Source: Tardiphaga sp. (GTDB taxonomy: Bacteria; Pseudomonadota; Alphaproteobacteria; Rhizobiales; Xanthobacteraceae). Taken from it: a stretch of 36,026 bases of DNA. The stretch spans positions 1-36,026 of the forward strand of contig JASBVG010000077.1 of assembly GCA_030147505.1 (NCBI GenBank). Reading direction: 5' to 3'. Position 1 is the first letter of the stretch, and every line of letters starts with the position of its first letter. Under the pieces are notes generated by a model. That model did no database searches. It was given only the letters and a program-made list of their open reading frames with translations, and was not told the DNA's origin. The position numbers were made by a program, and so were the translations under genes. Below are positions 8,752 to 16,527 of the stretch, one piece after another.

Positions 8752-9879
8752 TCAGATCCCGAGCGCAGCGAAGAAGATGGCGAATACGCCGTCCATCACG
8801 ATGACAAAGAAGATGCCCTTCACCACCGAAGCGGTGGTGTGCTGGCCGAGCGATTCCGCACTGCCCTTCACGGCGAGACCTTCGACGCAGGCGACGATCC
8901 CGATCATCAGCGCCATCACCGGCGCCTTCACCATGCCGACGATGAAATGGTTGATCGAGATCTCGCGCAGGCGCGCCAGGAACGAGGTCGGATCGACGCC
9001 GCCATAGAGCCAGGCCACCAGCCCGCCGCCATACAGCGCAGCCATGGCGCCGATGAAAGCGAGGATCGGCATCGCCAGCACAAGGGCCATCATGCGCGGC
9101 AGGATCAGCACTTCGACCGGATCGAAGCCCATGGTGCGCAAGGCATCGATTTCCTCGCGCATCTTCATGGATCCGAGCTCGGCCGTATAGGCGCTGCCGG
9201 AGCGGCCGGCGACCATGATGGCAACCAGCAGCACGCCGAGTTCGCGCAGCACCAGAATGCCCAACATGTCGACGACGATCACATCGGCGCCGAAGCGGCG
9301 GAAATGGAAGATGCCTTGCTGGGCGACGATGCAGCCGATCAGGAAGGTGATCAGCACGATGATAGGCACCGCATTCCAGCACACCTGCTGCAGGTGGTGC
9401 ACCACCGAGGTCAGACGAAAGCGCGACGGATGCAACCAGACCTGCAACCATGCGACGATCAGCGCACCGATCATGTCCACCAGCGCCAGCAGCGTTTGCC
9501 CGATGCCGTAGACATTGCGGCCAATCCCGTCGAGCGCGAGGATCACTCGGTTCGGCCCCGGCCCCTTGGCGGCGGGCGGCTGCACCTTGCGGACTTCGTC
9601 GACCAGAACGGCATAATCGTCCGACAGGCCGGCGATCGGAATGGTCTGTCCACCGAGCGCGAGCGTACGGCGCAGCCGCTCGATCAGCCAGGCACCGAAC
9701 GTGTCGAGCTTGTCGATTTTCGAGACATCGATCGAAATGTTCGGCCGGGTACGGCTGAGCTTCTCGGCATCGGCGACCAGCTTCTCCATCACGGAAGCCG
9801 ATGCAGCCGTCCACGCGCCGGCGGCGCAGAGCGCCAGGCCGTCGCCCTTCACGATCTTTTCGAGAGTGGGCCCGCTCAC
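8752..9879 (-). CDS. mlaE: MlaE-type ABC permease with N-terminal STAS domain
   Basis: The 375-residue protein fuses two parts. Residues 1 to about 110 resemble a STAS domain (the role of the separate MlaB in E. coli), with the strand-helix pattern around VSKIDKLDTFGAWLIERL. Residues about 130-375 are a MlaE/YrbE-family inner-membrane permease with the conserved E-L-G-V-L-L-V-A-I-M-V-A-G-R-S-G-S-A segment and E-L-G-S-M-K. The start is GTG at 9879, with GAAGG six bases upstream. It is the first gene of the mlaE-mlaF-mlaD operon, with two-base gaps. No periplasmic carrier (MlaC) or auxiliary lipoprotein gene is next to it. The divergent neighbour starts 234 bases away. Confidence 0.9.
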   Translation of the reverse strand: MSGPTLEKIVKGDGLALCAAGAWTAASASVMEKLVADAEKLSRTRPNISIDVSKIDKLDTFGAWLIERLRRTLALGGQTIPIAGLSDDYAVLVDEVRKVQPPAAKGPGPNRVILALDGIGRNVYGIGQTLLALVDMIGALIVAWLQVWLHPSRFRLTSVVHHLQQVCWNAVPIIVLITFLIGCIVAQQGIFHFRRFGADVIVVDMLGILVLRELGVLLVAIMVAGRSGSAYTAELGSMKMREEIDALRTMGFDPVEVLILPRMMALVLAMPILAFIGAMAALYGGGLVAWLYGGVDPTSFLARLREISINHFIVGMVKAPVMALMIGIVACVEGLAVKGSAESLGQHTTASVVKGIFFVIVMDGVFAIFFAALGI

Positions 9880-10113
9880 AGCAGGCCTTCGGAATGGTTC
9901 AGCCGAGACATGAACAAAGTATTAACACACCGCTATACGGATTTGAGAAACTCAATTGGACCAACACGATGCTATGGTTAACGTTGTGTGACGGTGCCCT
10001 GAGACCACTCGTTCAAACCACTGCATTGCGTCGCAAACAAGTTCACGACCGTCACTTAAACTTATAGAGAGCGCACTGGATTCCGGCCCAGTTTCAACCC
10101 GAAGGACGCCTGT

Positions 10114-11115
10114 TTGCCCACTGCAGCCCCCGCCCCTGCGACATTGACCGCCCGTATCGAATCCTGGCCGATCGCGGGCAGTTTCACCATCAGCCGCGGC
10201 GCCAAGACCGAGGCGGTAGTGGTGGTGGCCGAGATCAGCCGCGGCGGCCATATCGGCCGCGGCGAATGCGTCCCCTATGCACGATATGGCGAGACGCCAG
10301 ACGCAACGCTGGCGGCCATCCGGGCCATGGCTGGCGCATTTGCGGCGGGGCTTGACCGCGAAGCTCTGCAGGCCGCCATGCCGCACGGGGCAGCGCGTAA
10401 TGCGGTGGACTGCGCCCTGCTTGATCTGGAAGCCAAGGAGAAAGGGCTGCGCATCTGGGACCTGCTGCAACGGCCGGCGCCCTCACCCTGCACCACCGCC
10501 TACACGATTTCGCTCGGCACGCCCGAAGCGATGGCTGCGGCCACCACGAAGGCCGCGCATCGACCGCTGCTCAAGATCAAGCTGGGTAGTGACGACGACA
10601 TGGCGCGGATCGCGGCGGTGCGCGGCGCGGCGCCAGAGGCGCAGCTGATCGTGGATGCCAATGAGGGTTGGACGGCGGTGAATCTCGCGGCCAATCTCGA
10701 TGCCTGCCATCGCGCCGGGGTGACGCTGATCGAACAGCCCCTCCCCGCCGGACATGACGAAGCGCTGATGCATGTGCAACGGCCGATCCCGGTCTGTGCC
10801 GACGAGAGCGTGCACGATCTCGCCTCGCTGCCGGCGCTTGCCGGCCGCTACGACGCGCTGAACATCAAGCTCGACAAGGCCGGTGGCCTCACCGAGGCGC
10901 TGAAGATGGCGGACGCCGCACGCGCCATGGGACTCGACATCATGGTAGGCTGCATGGTGGCGACATCGCTCGCAATGGCGCCGGCGATGTTGATTGCGCA
11001 AGCCGCGACGTTCGTGGATCTGGATGGTCCGCTGCTGCTAGCGAAAGACCGCGAGGGCGGGCTGCGCTACGAGGGCAGCACGGTTTATCCGCCAGAGACG
11101 GAGCTGTGGGGATGA
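10114..11115 (+). CDS. dgcA: Enolase-superfamily dipeptide epimerase / N-acetyl-D-Glu racemase (DgcA-like)
   Basis: The 333-residue protein belongs to the muconate-lactonising/mandelate-racemase branch of the enolase superfamily. It shows the K-x-K base pair (LLKIKLG, about 155-161), metal ligands Asp (VDANEGW), Glu (IEQPLP) and Asp (CADES), and the opposite-face Lys (NIKLDKAGG). This is the set used for proton abstraction on both faces of an alpha carbon, as in L-Ala-D/L-Glu epimerases that recycle peptidoglycan peptides. Alphaproteobacterial members of this shape are also named DgcA (N-acetyl-D-Glu racemase of D-glutamate catabolism). The usual partner DgcN is not adjacent, so the exact substrate is open. 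The start is taken as TTG at 10114 because GAAGGA lies seven bases upstream. It is convergent with the MFS gene, with a 13-base gap. Confidence 0.8.
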   Translation: MPTAAPAPATLTARIESWPIAGSFTISRGAKTEAVVVVAEISRGGHIGRGECVPYARYGETPDATLAAIRAMAGAFAAGLDREALQAAMPHGAARNAVDCALLDLEAKEKGLRIWDLLQRPAPSPCTTAYTISLGTPEAMAAATTKAAHRPLLKIKLGSDDDMARIAAVRGAAPEAQLIVDANEGWTAVNLAANLDACHRAGVTLIEQPLPAGHDEALMHVQRPIPVCADESVHDLASLPALAGRYDALNIKLDKAGGLTEALKMADAARAMGLDIMVGCMVATSLAMAPAMLIAQAATFVDLDGPLLLAKDREGGLRYEGSTVYPPETELWG

Positions 11116-11128
11116 TCGCGGGGGCGGA

Positions 11129-12316
11129 TTATGCTACTTCGTTCAACCGCGGCTCCGCACTCTTGCGGCCGAACCAGATCACCGCCGCCCCGCACAGCCC
11201 CAGCCCCGCCATTACGTAATACACGCCCTCGCCGTAACGCGCGTAGATCGCGCCGGACAGCAGCGCCATGGCGCTGGTCACAAGGCCCGTGCAAGCGGTG
11301 ACATAGCCTTGCGCCCGCGCCATCATATGCTGCGGGACGTGATGCAGCAGCAGCCCCATCACGCCGAGCTGGGTGAAGCCGAAGGTGGCGCCATGCAGGA
11401 GCTGAACCACGACGAGGGCCGGCAACGGCAGCGTCTGGGCCGTCAGCGTCCAGCGCAGCAAGGCGGCGAGACCGCCGAGGATCACCATCGTCACCGGCGT
11501 CAGCGTGAGCCGCGGCGACAAAGCGAACAGCACGATCTCGGCCAGCACGCCGAGCGTCCACAGGCCGGCGATGGTGAGACCGTCCAGTCCGCCGGCCTGC
11601 CAGGTGATCGACGCAAACGTGTAGTAACCGGCATGGCTGCCCTGGATCAGCCCCGCGGAGGCGGCGATGGCGAGAAATCCAGGATCGCGCAGCAGCCCGC
11701 TCGCACCGGACAGTGCCTTGCCGTCGCCTGCCGGCGCGCCAAGCGGCTGCAGACCGAGGCTGGCCAACGCCGACAGCGCCATCGCGGCGACGATCACCCA
11801 GATCAAATGCACTTCGCTGAGCCAGCCGACCACCAGTCCGCAAGCCAGCGCGCCGGCCACATAGGCGGCCGAGCCCCATAGCCGCAACGGCCCGTAGTCG
11901 AAGCCGAACCGCACCACTCCTTTCAGCGCATAACCGTCGGTGAGGGCCGTGAGCGGCGTCCACACCACTGCGGTCAGCGCGAAGGCCATCAGCAAGGCCA
12001 GCGGCGCGTGCAAGGTGGCGACCAGGGCAAAGCCGACCAGGGTGAGGAACGAACAGACGATCATCGCGTGGCGCAGTGCATGGCGCCGCTCAGCCATCGC
12101 TGCAATGAAAGGCAGCGTGGTGAAGCGCGTCAGCGCAGGCGCCGCGATGATGGCGCCGATCCAGACCGGATCGATCCCGATCGCCTTCAGCCACACCGGA
12201 AAGAACGGCTGATAAAAGCCGCTGGAGCCGAACACCGTACCGTAAAACAAGGCCAGGCGCTGCGCAAATTTGCGCGCCACGTGTGGGGCGATATGGGGGC
12301 CGCTTTCAGGTATCAT
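11129..12316 (-). CDS. MFS transporter of the HcaT / nucleoside-symporter-like group
   Basis: The 395-residue protein has about 12 hydrophobic helices. Its beginning (F-Y-G-T-V-F...F-P-V-W-L-K-A-I-G) is typical of the MFS_1-like group that includes E. coli HcaT, proposed to take up 3-phenylpropionate. The mid-protein helix pair and the C-terminal G-L-G-L-C-G-A-A segment fit that group. The ATG at 12316 is chosen because it gives a normal N terminus and leaves 76 bases to the divergent gene at 12393. A longer reading from a TTG at 12427 would overlap that gene. The substrate cannot be told from sequence. Confidence 0.8.
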   Translation of the reverse strand: MIPESGPHIAPHVARKFAQRLALFYGTVFGSSGFYQPFFPVWLKAIGIDPVWIGAIIAAPALTRFTTLPFIAAMAERRHALRHAMIVCSFLTLVGFALVATLHAPLALLMAFALTAVVWTPLTALTDGYALKGVVRFGFDYGPLRLWGSAAYVAGALACGLVVGWLSEVHLIWVIVAAMALSALASLGLQPLGAPAGDGKALSGASGLLRDPGFLAIAASAGLIQGSHAGYYTFASITWQAGGLDGLTIAGLWTLGVLAEIVLFALSPRLTLTPVTMVILGGLAALLRWTLTAQTLPLPALVVVQLLHGATFGFTQLGVMGLLLHHVPQHMMARAQGYVTACTGLVTSAMALLSGAIYARYGEGVYYVMAGLGLCGAAVIWFGRKSAEPRLNEVA

Positions 12317-12392
12317 CGGATGGGTTGCGATTCGTGCGGGATCGTTGCCATGCTGACATAGCGCGCCTTCCTGCGCACCGCGAGTTGACCTG

Positions 12393-13571
12393 ATGGCCGA
12401 AGAAGCATTTGCCCTGTCGCCGATCAACGCCCGTCCGAACGTGCCGGGCGAGGCCGACTATGAGGCGATCCGCGAGGCTTTCATGGAGACCGCGCGGGGC
12501 CGCTGGTTTCTCGCCGAATACACCAAGCGCAACCGCAATGCGGATACCAATCTCCTGCTCGAAGCGGTGTCGCGGCTGGAAGCCGGTCTCGCTGCACAGA
12601 AGCAGCAGTCACCGGGACTGAGTCTGACCGCAGCGCTCGGCGCGATCCGCATCGCCGTACGGCAGGCCAAGGCGACCGCCATCGAGGTGATGCCGCGCGG
12701 CGACAGCGATACTGTGCAGACCGCAGCGCGCAACGGCGCCCGCATCGTCCGCGAGATCGCCACGACGATGCGTGAATGCGGCGCCGACGTCCGCATCTGC
12801 GATCTGCTGGATACGCAGGTGAAGGCAATCGAGGCCGGCCACGAGGCGCTGCATACGAATGGCCGCGAAGCCGTACTGGCGAGCTATGACGAGTTGATGG
12901 AGCGCATCGAGGCGATTGCCGATGGCAGTCAGCACCCGAATGCGAAGGCCGAGACGCCCGTTGCCGAGCAGGTACCGGAGCCGCGCGAAGCCTCGATAAC
13001 GCCGCTGTTCAAGGCCCCGGTGGTCGAAACATCTGTCGAAACGACGCCTGCGCCAAAACCTGCCTTCACACCGGCCCCGGTGGAAGAAGCTCTTGCTGCT
13101 GCAGAGGCGCTTGCCGAAATGGCTGAGGCGATGATCCATGGCTCGCCACTCCGCCCTGCCGAAGCGACGACCGCGACTGATGTTAGCTTCGCCTCTGAGG
13201 AAGCCGAAGACCTCGCCGTGCTCGACGCGGTCGCCATGGAAATGGGGGCCATCGATCTCGACGAGACCGATGAACTGTTCGCGCCGGTGTCGGTGTCAGA
13301 GACGACGCCAACCGAGACAATCTATACGGCAGCGAGCGAGCCGGTCGATCAGACCCTTGCCACACAGAGGCCCGTCGGGGACGAGACGACACTGGCTGAG
13401 ATCGCTGAAGCCGCTCTGGCGCCCGTGTCGGCGACGGTCGCACAGCCCCCCTCGCTCGGCGCGGCGCTGATCGCCAATGGCCTCATCGGCCATCCGGCGA
13501 AATCCGCTTCCGATCCGCTGGCGCCGTTTCGCCGGATGACCCAGGCCGAGAAGATCGCGTTCTTCTCGTAA
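12393..13571 (+). CDS. Unrecognised protein: helical N-domain, acidic linker, short C-terminal motif
   Basis: I do not recognise a family for this 392-residue protein. Residues about 18-175 look folded and helical, beginning with a charged/aromatic block (E-T-A-R-G-R-W-F-L-A-E-Y) and an N-R-N-A-D-T-N-L-L-L segment. They continue with amphipathic helices, including C-G-A-D-V-R-I-C-D-L-L-D. Residues about 176-370 are rich in Glu, Ala, Pro, Thr and Val and look disordered. The last 20 residues (core P-F-R-R-M-T-Q-A-E-K-I-A-F-F-S) again look constrained. Fold, linker and tail motif suggest a scaffold or adaptor protein, but this is inference. There is no signal peptide or membrane helix, so it is probably cytoplasmic. 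It is divergent from the MFS gene and convergent with the dehydratase. Confidence 0.8.
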   Translation: MAEEAFALSPINARPNVPGEADYEAIREAFMETARGRWFLAEYTKRNRNADTNLLLEAVSRLEAGLAAQKQQSPGLSLTAALGAIRIAVRQAKATAIEVMPRGDSDTVQTAARNGARIVREIATTMRECGADVRICDLLDTQVKAIEAGHEALHTNGREAVLASYDELMERIEAIADGSQHPNAKAETPVAEQVPEPREASITPLFKAPVVETSVETTPAPKPAFTPAPVEEALAAAEALAEMAEAMIHGSPLRPAEATTATDVSFASEEAEDLAVLDAVAMEMGAIDLDETDELFAPVSVSETTPTETIYTAASEPVDQTLATQRPVGDETTLAEIAEAALAPVSATVAQPPSLGAALIANGLIGHPAKSASDPLAPFRRMTQAEKIAFFS

Positions 13572-13590
13572 GACGCATTGGCGCCGGACC

Positions 13591-14577
13591 CTAGACGCCA
13601 ATCACCTTGGCATACAGCTCCGCATCGACGTTGCCGCCAGAGAGCACGATCACCACCGTCTTGCCGCGTGCGTCGATCTTGCCCTTCAGCAAGGCTGCAA
13701 GCGCCACGGCACCGCCGGGCTCGACCACCAGTTTCAGATCGCGGAAGGCAAAAGCCATCGCTTCCATCACGTCCTCGTCGGTCGCGCTGACGGCGCCGGC
13801 GAGCAGATGGCAGTTCACGGCAAAGGTGATGTCCCCGGGTTGCTGCGCCATCAGGGCGTCGCAGATGGTCCGGCCGCTATTGCCATGGGCAACAGGCTTG
13901 CCGGCCTTGAGCGACAGTTCGTGATCGTGAAAACCTGCGGGCTCGGCGACGAGGATCGCCGTATCGGCAAAGCGAGCCTTCACGGCGACGGCAATGCCAC
14001 CGATCAAGCCGCCGCCGGAAGCCTGCGCCGAGACGATGTCCGGCACGACGGCCATGGCGGCCAGATCTTCCGCGATCTCGCGGCCGACTGTCCCCTGCCC
14101 CGCCATGACGAACACATCATCATAGGGCGGAACAACAGTCGCACCACTGTCGCCGGCGATCTTGCGTGCGATGGCTTCGCGATCTTCCTTGTCACGGTCA
14201 TACAGCACGACCTCGGCACCATAACCGCGTGTCCGCGCGACCTTCGAGGCTGGCGCGTCGGATGGCATCACGATGGTGGCCTTCATGCCGAGGATTTGCG
14301 CCGCTGCCGCAACGCCCTGAGCATGATTACCGGAGGAGAAAGCGACGACACCCTTGCTGCGTTCGCCCTGCGCTATCGAAGACAGCTTGTTGAAGGCCCC
14401 ACGGAATTTGAACGAGCCGGTTCGCTGCAACACTTCCGGTTTGATGAAAATGCGCCCGCCCGTGAGCGCATCGAGCGCGGGCGACGGCAGCAGCGGTGTG
14501 CGCACCGCATAAGGCGCGATAACCCGGGCGGCAGCATCGATATCGGCGGCGGAAATTGGGAGAGCTGTGTTTGTCAT
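13591..14577 (-). CDS. PLP-dependent threonine/serine dehydratase (or racemase) family enzyme
   Basis: The 328-residue fold-type II PLP enzyme has its Schiff-base lysine in TGSFKFRGA (Lys57), the substrate-binding loop SSGNHAQG (about 82-89), the glycine-rich phosphate cup ASGGGLIGG (about 187-195) and a C-terminal VVLSGGN. Such enzymes deaminate L-threonine to 2-oxobutyrate or L-serine to pyruvate in the cytoplasm. Short forms without the C-terminal ACT domain, as here, are the catabolic type, and serine racemases or hydroxyaspartate dehydratases share the same scaffold. It lies 48 bases after the glycosyltransferase on the same strand and could be read through from it, though the functions are not obviously linked. 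Confidence 0.88.
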   Translation of the reverse strand: MTNTALPISAADIDAAARVIAPYAVRTPLLPSPALDALTGGRIFIKPEVLQRTGSFKFRGAFNKLSSIAQGERSKGVVAFSSGNHAQGVAAAAQILGMKATIVMPSDAPASKVARTRGYGAEVVLYDRDKEDREAIARKIAGDSGATVVPPYDDVFVMAGQGTVGREIAEDLAAMAVVPDIVSAQASGGGLIGGIAVAVKARFADTAILVAEPAGFHDHELSLKAGKPVAHGNSGRTICDALMAQQPGDITFAVNCHLLAGAVSATDEDVMEAMAFAFRDLKLVVEPGGAVALAALLKGKIDARGKTVVIVLSGGNVDAELYAKVIGV

Positions 14578-14625
14578 GCCCGCATGCTAGGCGCGCGAAG
14601 CATCCGCGACAAGGGCAAGCGGAGC

Positions 14626-15675
14626 TTAGGCGACGACGGGCGGACGGCCGGTTACCGCCTTCGCCTCGACGCGCTGCTCGCCGCGCGCCTGGCTGATGTT
14701 GCCGACAAAGGCTCGCGCCGAGGCTTCCCAGGTGTGGTCCGCAGCGAAATCGAGACAGGCCTGCCGATTGATCTGCAGCGCTTGCAGACAGGCCGCTTGA
14801 AGATCTTCGGACAGCACGCCGACAGGCGCCGAGCCGATCACGTCCTTCGGACCGGTCACCGGCAGCGCCGCCACTGGCACGCCGCTGGCAAGCGCTTCCA
14901 GCAGCACAAGACCGTAAGTGTCGGTCTTACTGGGGAATACGAACACATCGGCGCCGGAATATACCCGCGCCAGGTCCTCGCCTTGCAAGGCACCGACGAA
15001 CACGGCACTCGGATATTTCGTCTGCAACTCGGCACGCGCAGGACCATCGCCGACGACAACCTTGGTGCCCGGCAGATCGAGCGCGAGGAAAGCTTCCAGA
15101 TTCTTCTCGATGGCGACACGACCGACCGAGAGAAACACCGGCTTCTCGTAGCCGAGATCGACGTCGCGCGGACGGAACAGATGACCATCGACGCCGCGCG
15201 GCCAGAGCACCACATTCTTGAAGCCACGCTCGCGCAGTTCATTGGCGAGCGCCGGCGTCGCCGCCATTACCGCGGAGCTCGCACCGTGAAACCAGCGCAA
15301 CCCCGCCCACACCCACGCTTCCGGAATCGGAAAACGCGCCGAGACATATTCCGGGAAACGTGTGTGGAAGCTCGTGGTGAACGGAATGCCGCGGCGACGG
15401 CAATAAGCGCGTGCAGCGAAGCCGATCGGACCTTCGGTGGCGATATGGATATTGTCGGGCTTCGCCGCCTCGATCATCTGCGCGATGCGGCGGCGCCGCG
15501 GAATGGCGACGCGCAGATCGCGATAGCTAGGAAGACCGAAAGTGAGGAAAGTCTCTGGCGTAAGGAAGCTCACCTCGACGCCAAAGCTCTTGGCCGCTTC
15601 GGCCATCATGGTCAACGTGCGAACGACACCATTGACTTGCGGGTGCCAGGCGTCGGTCGCGACCAGGATGCGCAT
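14626..15675 (-). CDS. GT4 glycosyltransferase, probable diacylglycerol glycosyltransferase (Agt-like)
   Basis: The 349-residue GT-B fold enzyme starts with an N-terminal Rossmann half (RILVATDAW, glycine loop PQVNGVVRTL). Its C-terminal nucleotide-sugar half carries RGVD (about 160), V-G-R-V-A-x-E-K-N (about 185-192) and the GT4 acid pair in TDTYGLVLLEALASG. It resembles DgdA/SqdX-like enzymes that glycosylate diacylglycerol. In Agrobacterium and marine alphaproteobacteria, the homologue Agt makes glycolipids from diacylglycerol under phosphate limitation and is found beside PlcP. The same arrangement occurs here. The ATG at 15675 overlaps the phosphoesterase stop as TGATG, indicating translational coupling. 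The lipid acceptor is inferred from context. Alternatives are other mannosyl/glucosyl transfers, such as to envelope lipids. Confidence 0.75.
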   Translation of the reverse strand: MRILVATDAWHPQVNGVVRTLTMMAEAAKSFGVEVSFLTPETFLTFGLPSYRDLRVAIPRRRRIAQMIEAAKPDNIHIATEGPIGFAARAYCRRRGIPFTTSFHTRFPEYVSARFPIPEAWVWAGLRWFHGASSAVMAATPALANELRERGFKNVVLWPRGVDGHLFRPRDVDLGYEKPVFLSVGRVAIEKNLEAFLALDLPGTKVVVGDGPARAELQTKYPSAVFVGALQGEDLARVYSGADVFVFPSKTDTYGLVLLEALASGVPVAALPVTGPKDVIGSAPVGVLSEDLQAACLQALQINRQACLDFAADHTWEASARAFVGNISQARGEQRVEAKAVTGRPPVVA

Positions 15676-16472
15676 CAAGCCGCCTTTGCAGGAGCGAGTG
15701 TCCGCACCGGCTCGTCTTTCTTGGCGACATCGGTCCAGGTAAGTATCTCGAAGCGACCATCTTCATGTTCGACCAGAGCCGTGCAGCTCTCGACCCAGTC
15801 GCCACAATTCATGTAGCGGATGCCGTGTTCGTCGCGGATTGTCGCATAGTGGATGTGACCACAGATCACGCCATCGGCGCCGTGACGGCGGGCTTCGCCG
15901 GCCAGGGTTTCCTCGAAGGCGCCGATATAGTTCACCGCGTTCTTCACCTTCATCTTGGCCCACTTCGAGAGCGACCAGTAAGGGAAGCCGAACAGGCGGC
16001 GGAACATGTTGACCAGACGGTTCATCTGGATTGCAAAGTCATAGGCCTTGTCGCCGAGATGGGCGAGCCAGCGGGCGTTCTGCACCACGAGGTCGAAGAT
16101 GTCGCCGTGGATGACAAGATACTTCTTGCCGTCGACCCCTTCATGCATCGCGGTTTCGACAACCTCGATGCCGCCGAAATGCGTACCGTAGTAGTTCCGC
16201 AAGAACTCGTCGTGATTTCCGGGGATGTAGATAATCTTGGCGCCCTTGCGGACCTTGCGCAGCATCTTCTGAACGAAATCGTTATGCGACTGCGGCCAAT
16301 GCCAGCCGCCCTTCAGCGCCCAGCCGTCAACGATATCGCCGACCAGATAGATGGTATCGGCATCGTGGACGCGGAGAAAATCCAGCAGCTTTTCAGCCTG
16401 CGAGCCCCGTGCCCCGAGATGAACGTCGGAGATGAACAAGGTGCGAAAGCGGTGTTCGTTGCCTTCACTCAT
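15675..16472 (-). CDS. plcP: Metallophosphoesterase, PlcP-like phospholipase C (LpxH-related)
   Basis: The 265-residue calcineurin-like phosphoesterase has the complete dimetal motif set: ISDVHLG (near the N terminus), GDIVD, GNHDE, VIHGDIFD and GHIHYA. It is related to UDP-2,3-diacylglucosamine diphosphatase and is often auto-named so. The rhizobial protein PlcP of this group removes the head groups of phosphatidylcholine and phosphatidylethanolamine to release diacylglycerol during phosphate starvation. The neighbours support PlcP: a downstream GT4 glycosyltransferase and an upstream pmtA. The ATG at 16472 is preferred because GGAAAG lies seven bases ahead of it; another ATG at 16487 lacks a ribosome-binding site. 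A PHO-box-like repeat sits 37 bases upstream of the chosen start. True LpxH activity remains possible. Confidence 0.8.
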   Translation of the reverse strand: MSEGNEHRFRTLFISDVHLGARGSQAEKLLDFLRVHDADTIYLVGDIVDGWALKGGWHWPQSHNDFVQKMLRKVRKGAKIIYIPGNHDEFLRNYYGTHFGGIEVVETAMHEGVDGKKYLVIHGDIFDLVVQNARWLAHLGDKAYDFAIQMNRLVNMFRRLFGFPYWSLSKWAKMKVKNAVNYIGAFEETLAGEARRHGADGVICGHIHYATIRDEHGIRYMNCGDWVESCTALVEHEDGRFEILTWTDVAKKDEPVRTLAPAKAA

Positions 16473-16509
16473 CGCGTATCTTTCCATGTCAGGCGGCTAG
16501 CAAAGTTGC

Positions 16510-16527
16510 ATGACCGAACGATGACGT
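16510..16527 (-). promoter_or_regulatory. PHO-box-like direct repeat in front of plcP
   Basis: Read on the minus strand, the site is ACGTCAT, four bases, CGGTCAT. It matches 11 of 14 positions of the rhizobial PHO box (CTGTCAT-N4-CTGTCAT) with the required 11-bp repeat spacing. It overlaps the pmtA stop codon and ends 37 bases before the plcP ATG, a suitable distance for a PhoB-activated promoter that would drive plcP and the glycosyltransferase separately from pmtA. The match is seen directly; PhoB binding is inferred. Confidence 0.5.

Noticed and set aside
12317..12427. N-terminal extension of the MFS transporter from a TTG codon
   Set aside because: It would overlap the divergent gene's start and adds a polar stretch not typical of the family.
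13807..15816. 669-codon plus-strand frame across the dehydratase and glycosyltransferase
   Set aside because: It lies opposite two clear enzyme genes with all catalytic motifs on the minus strand; its product is Arg/His-rich and looks like antisense translation.
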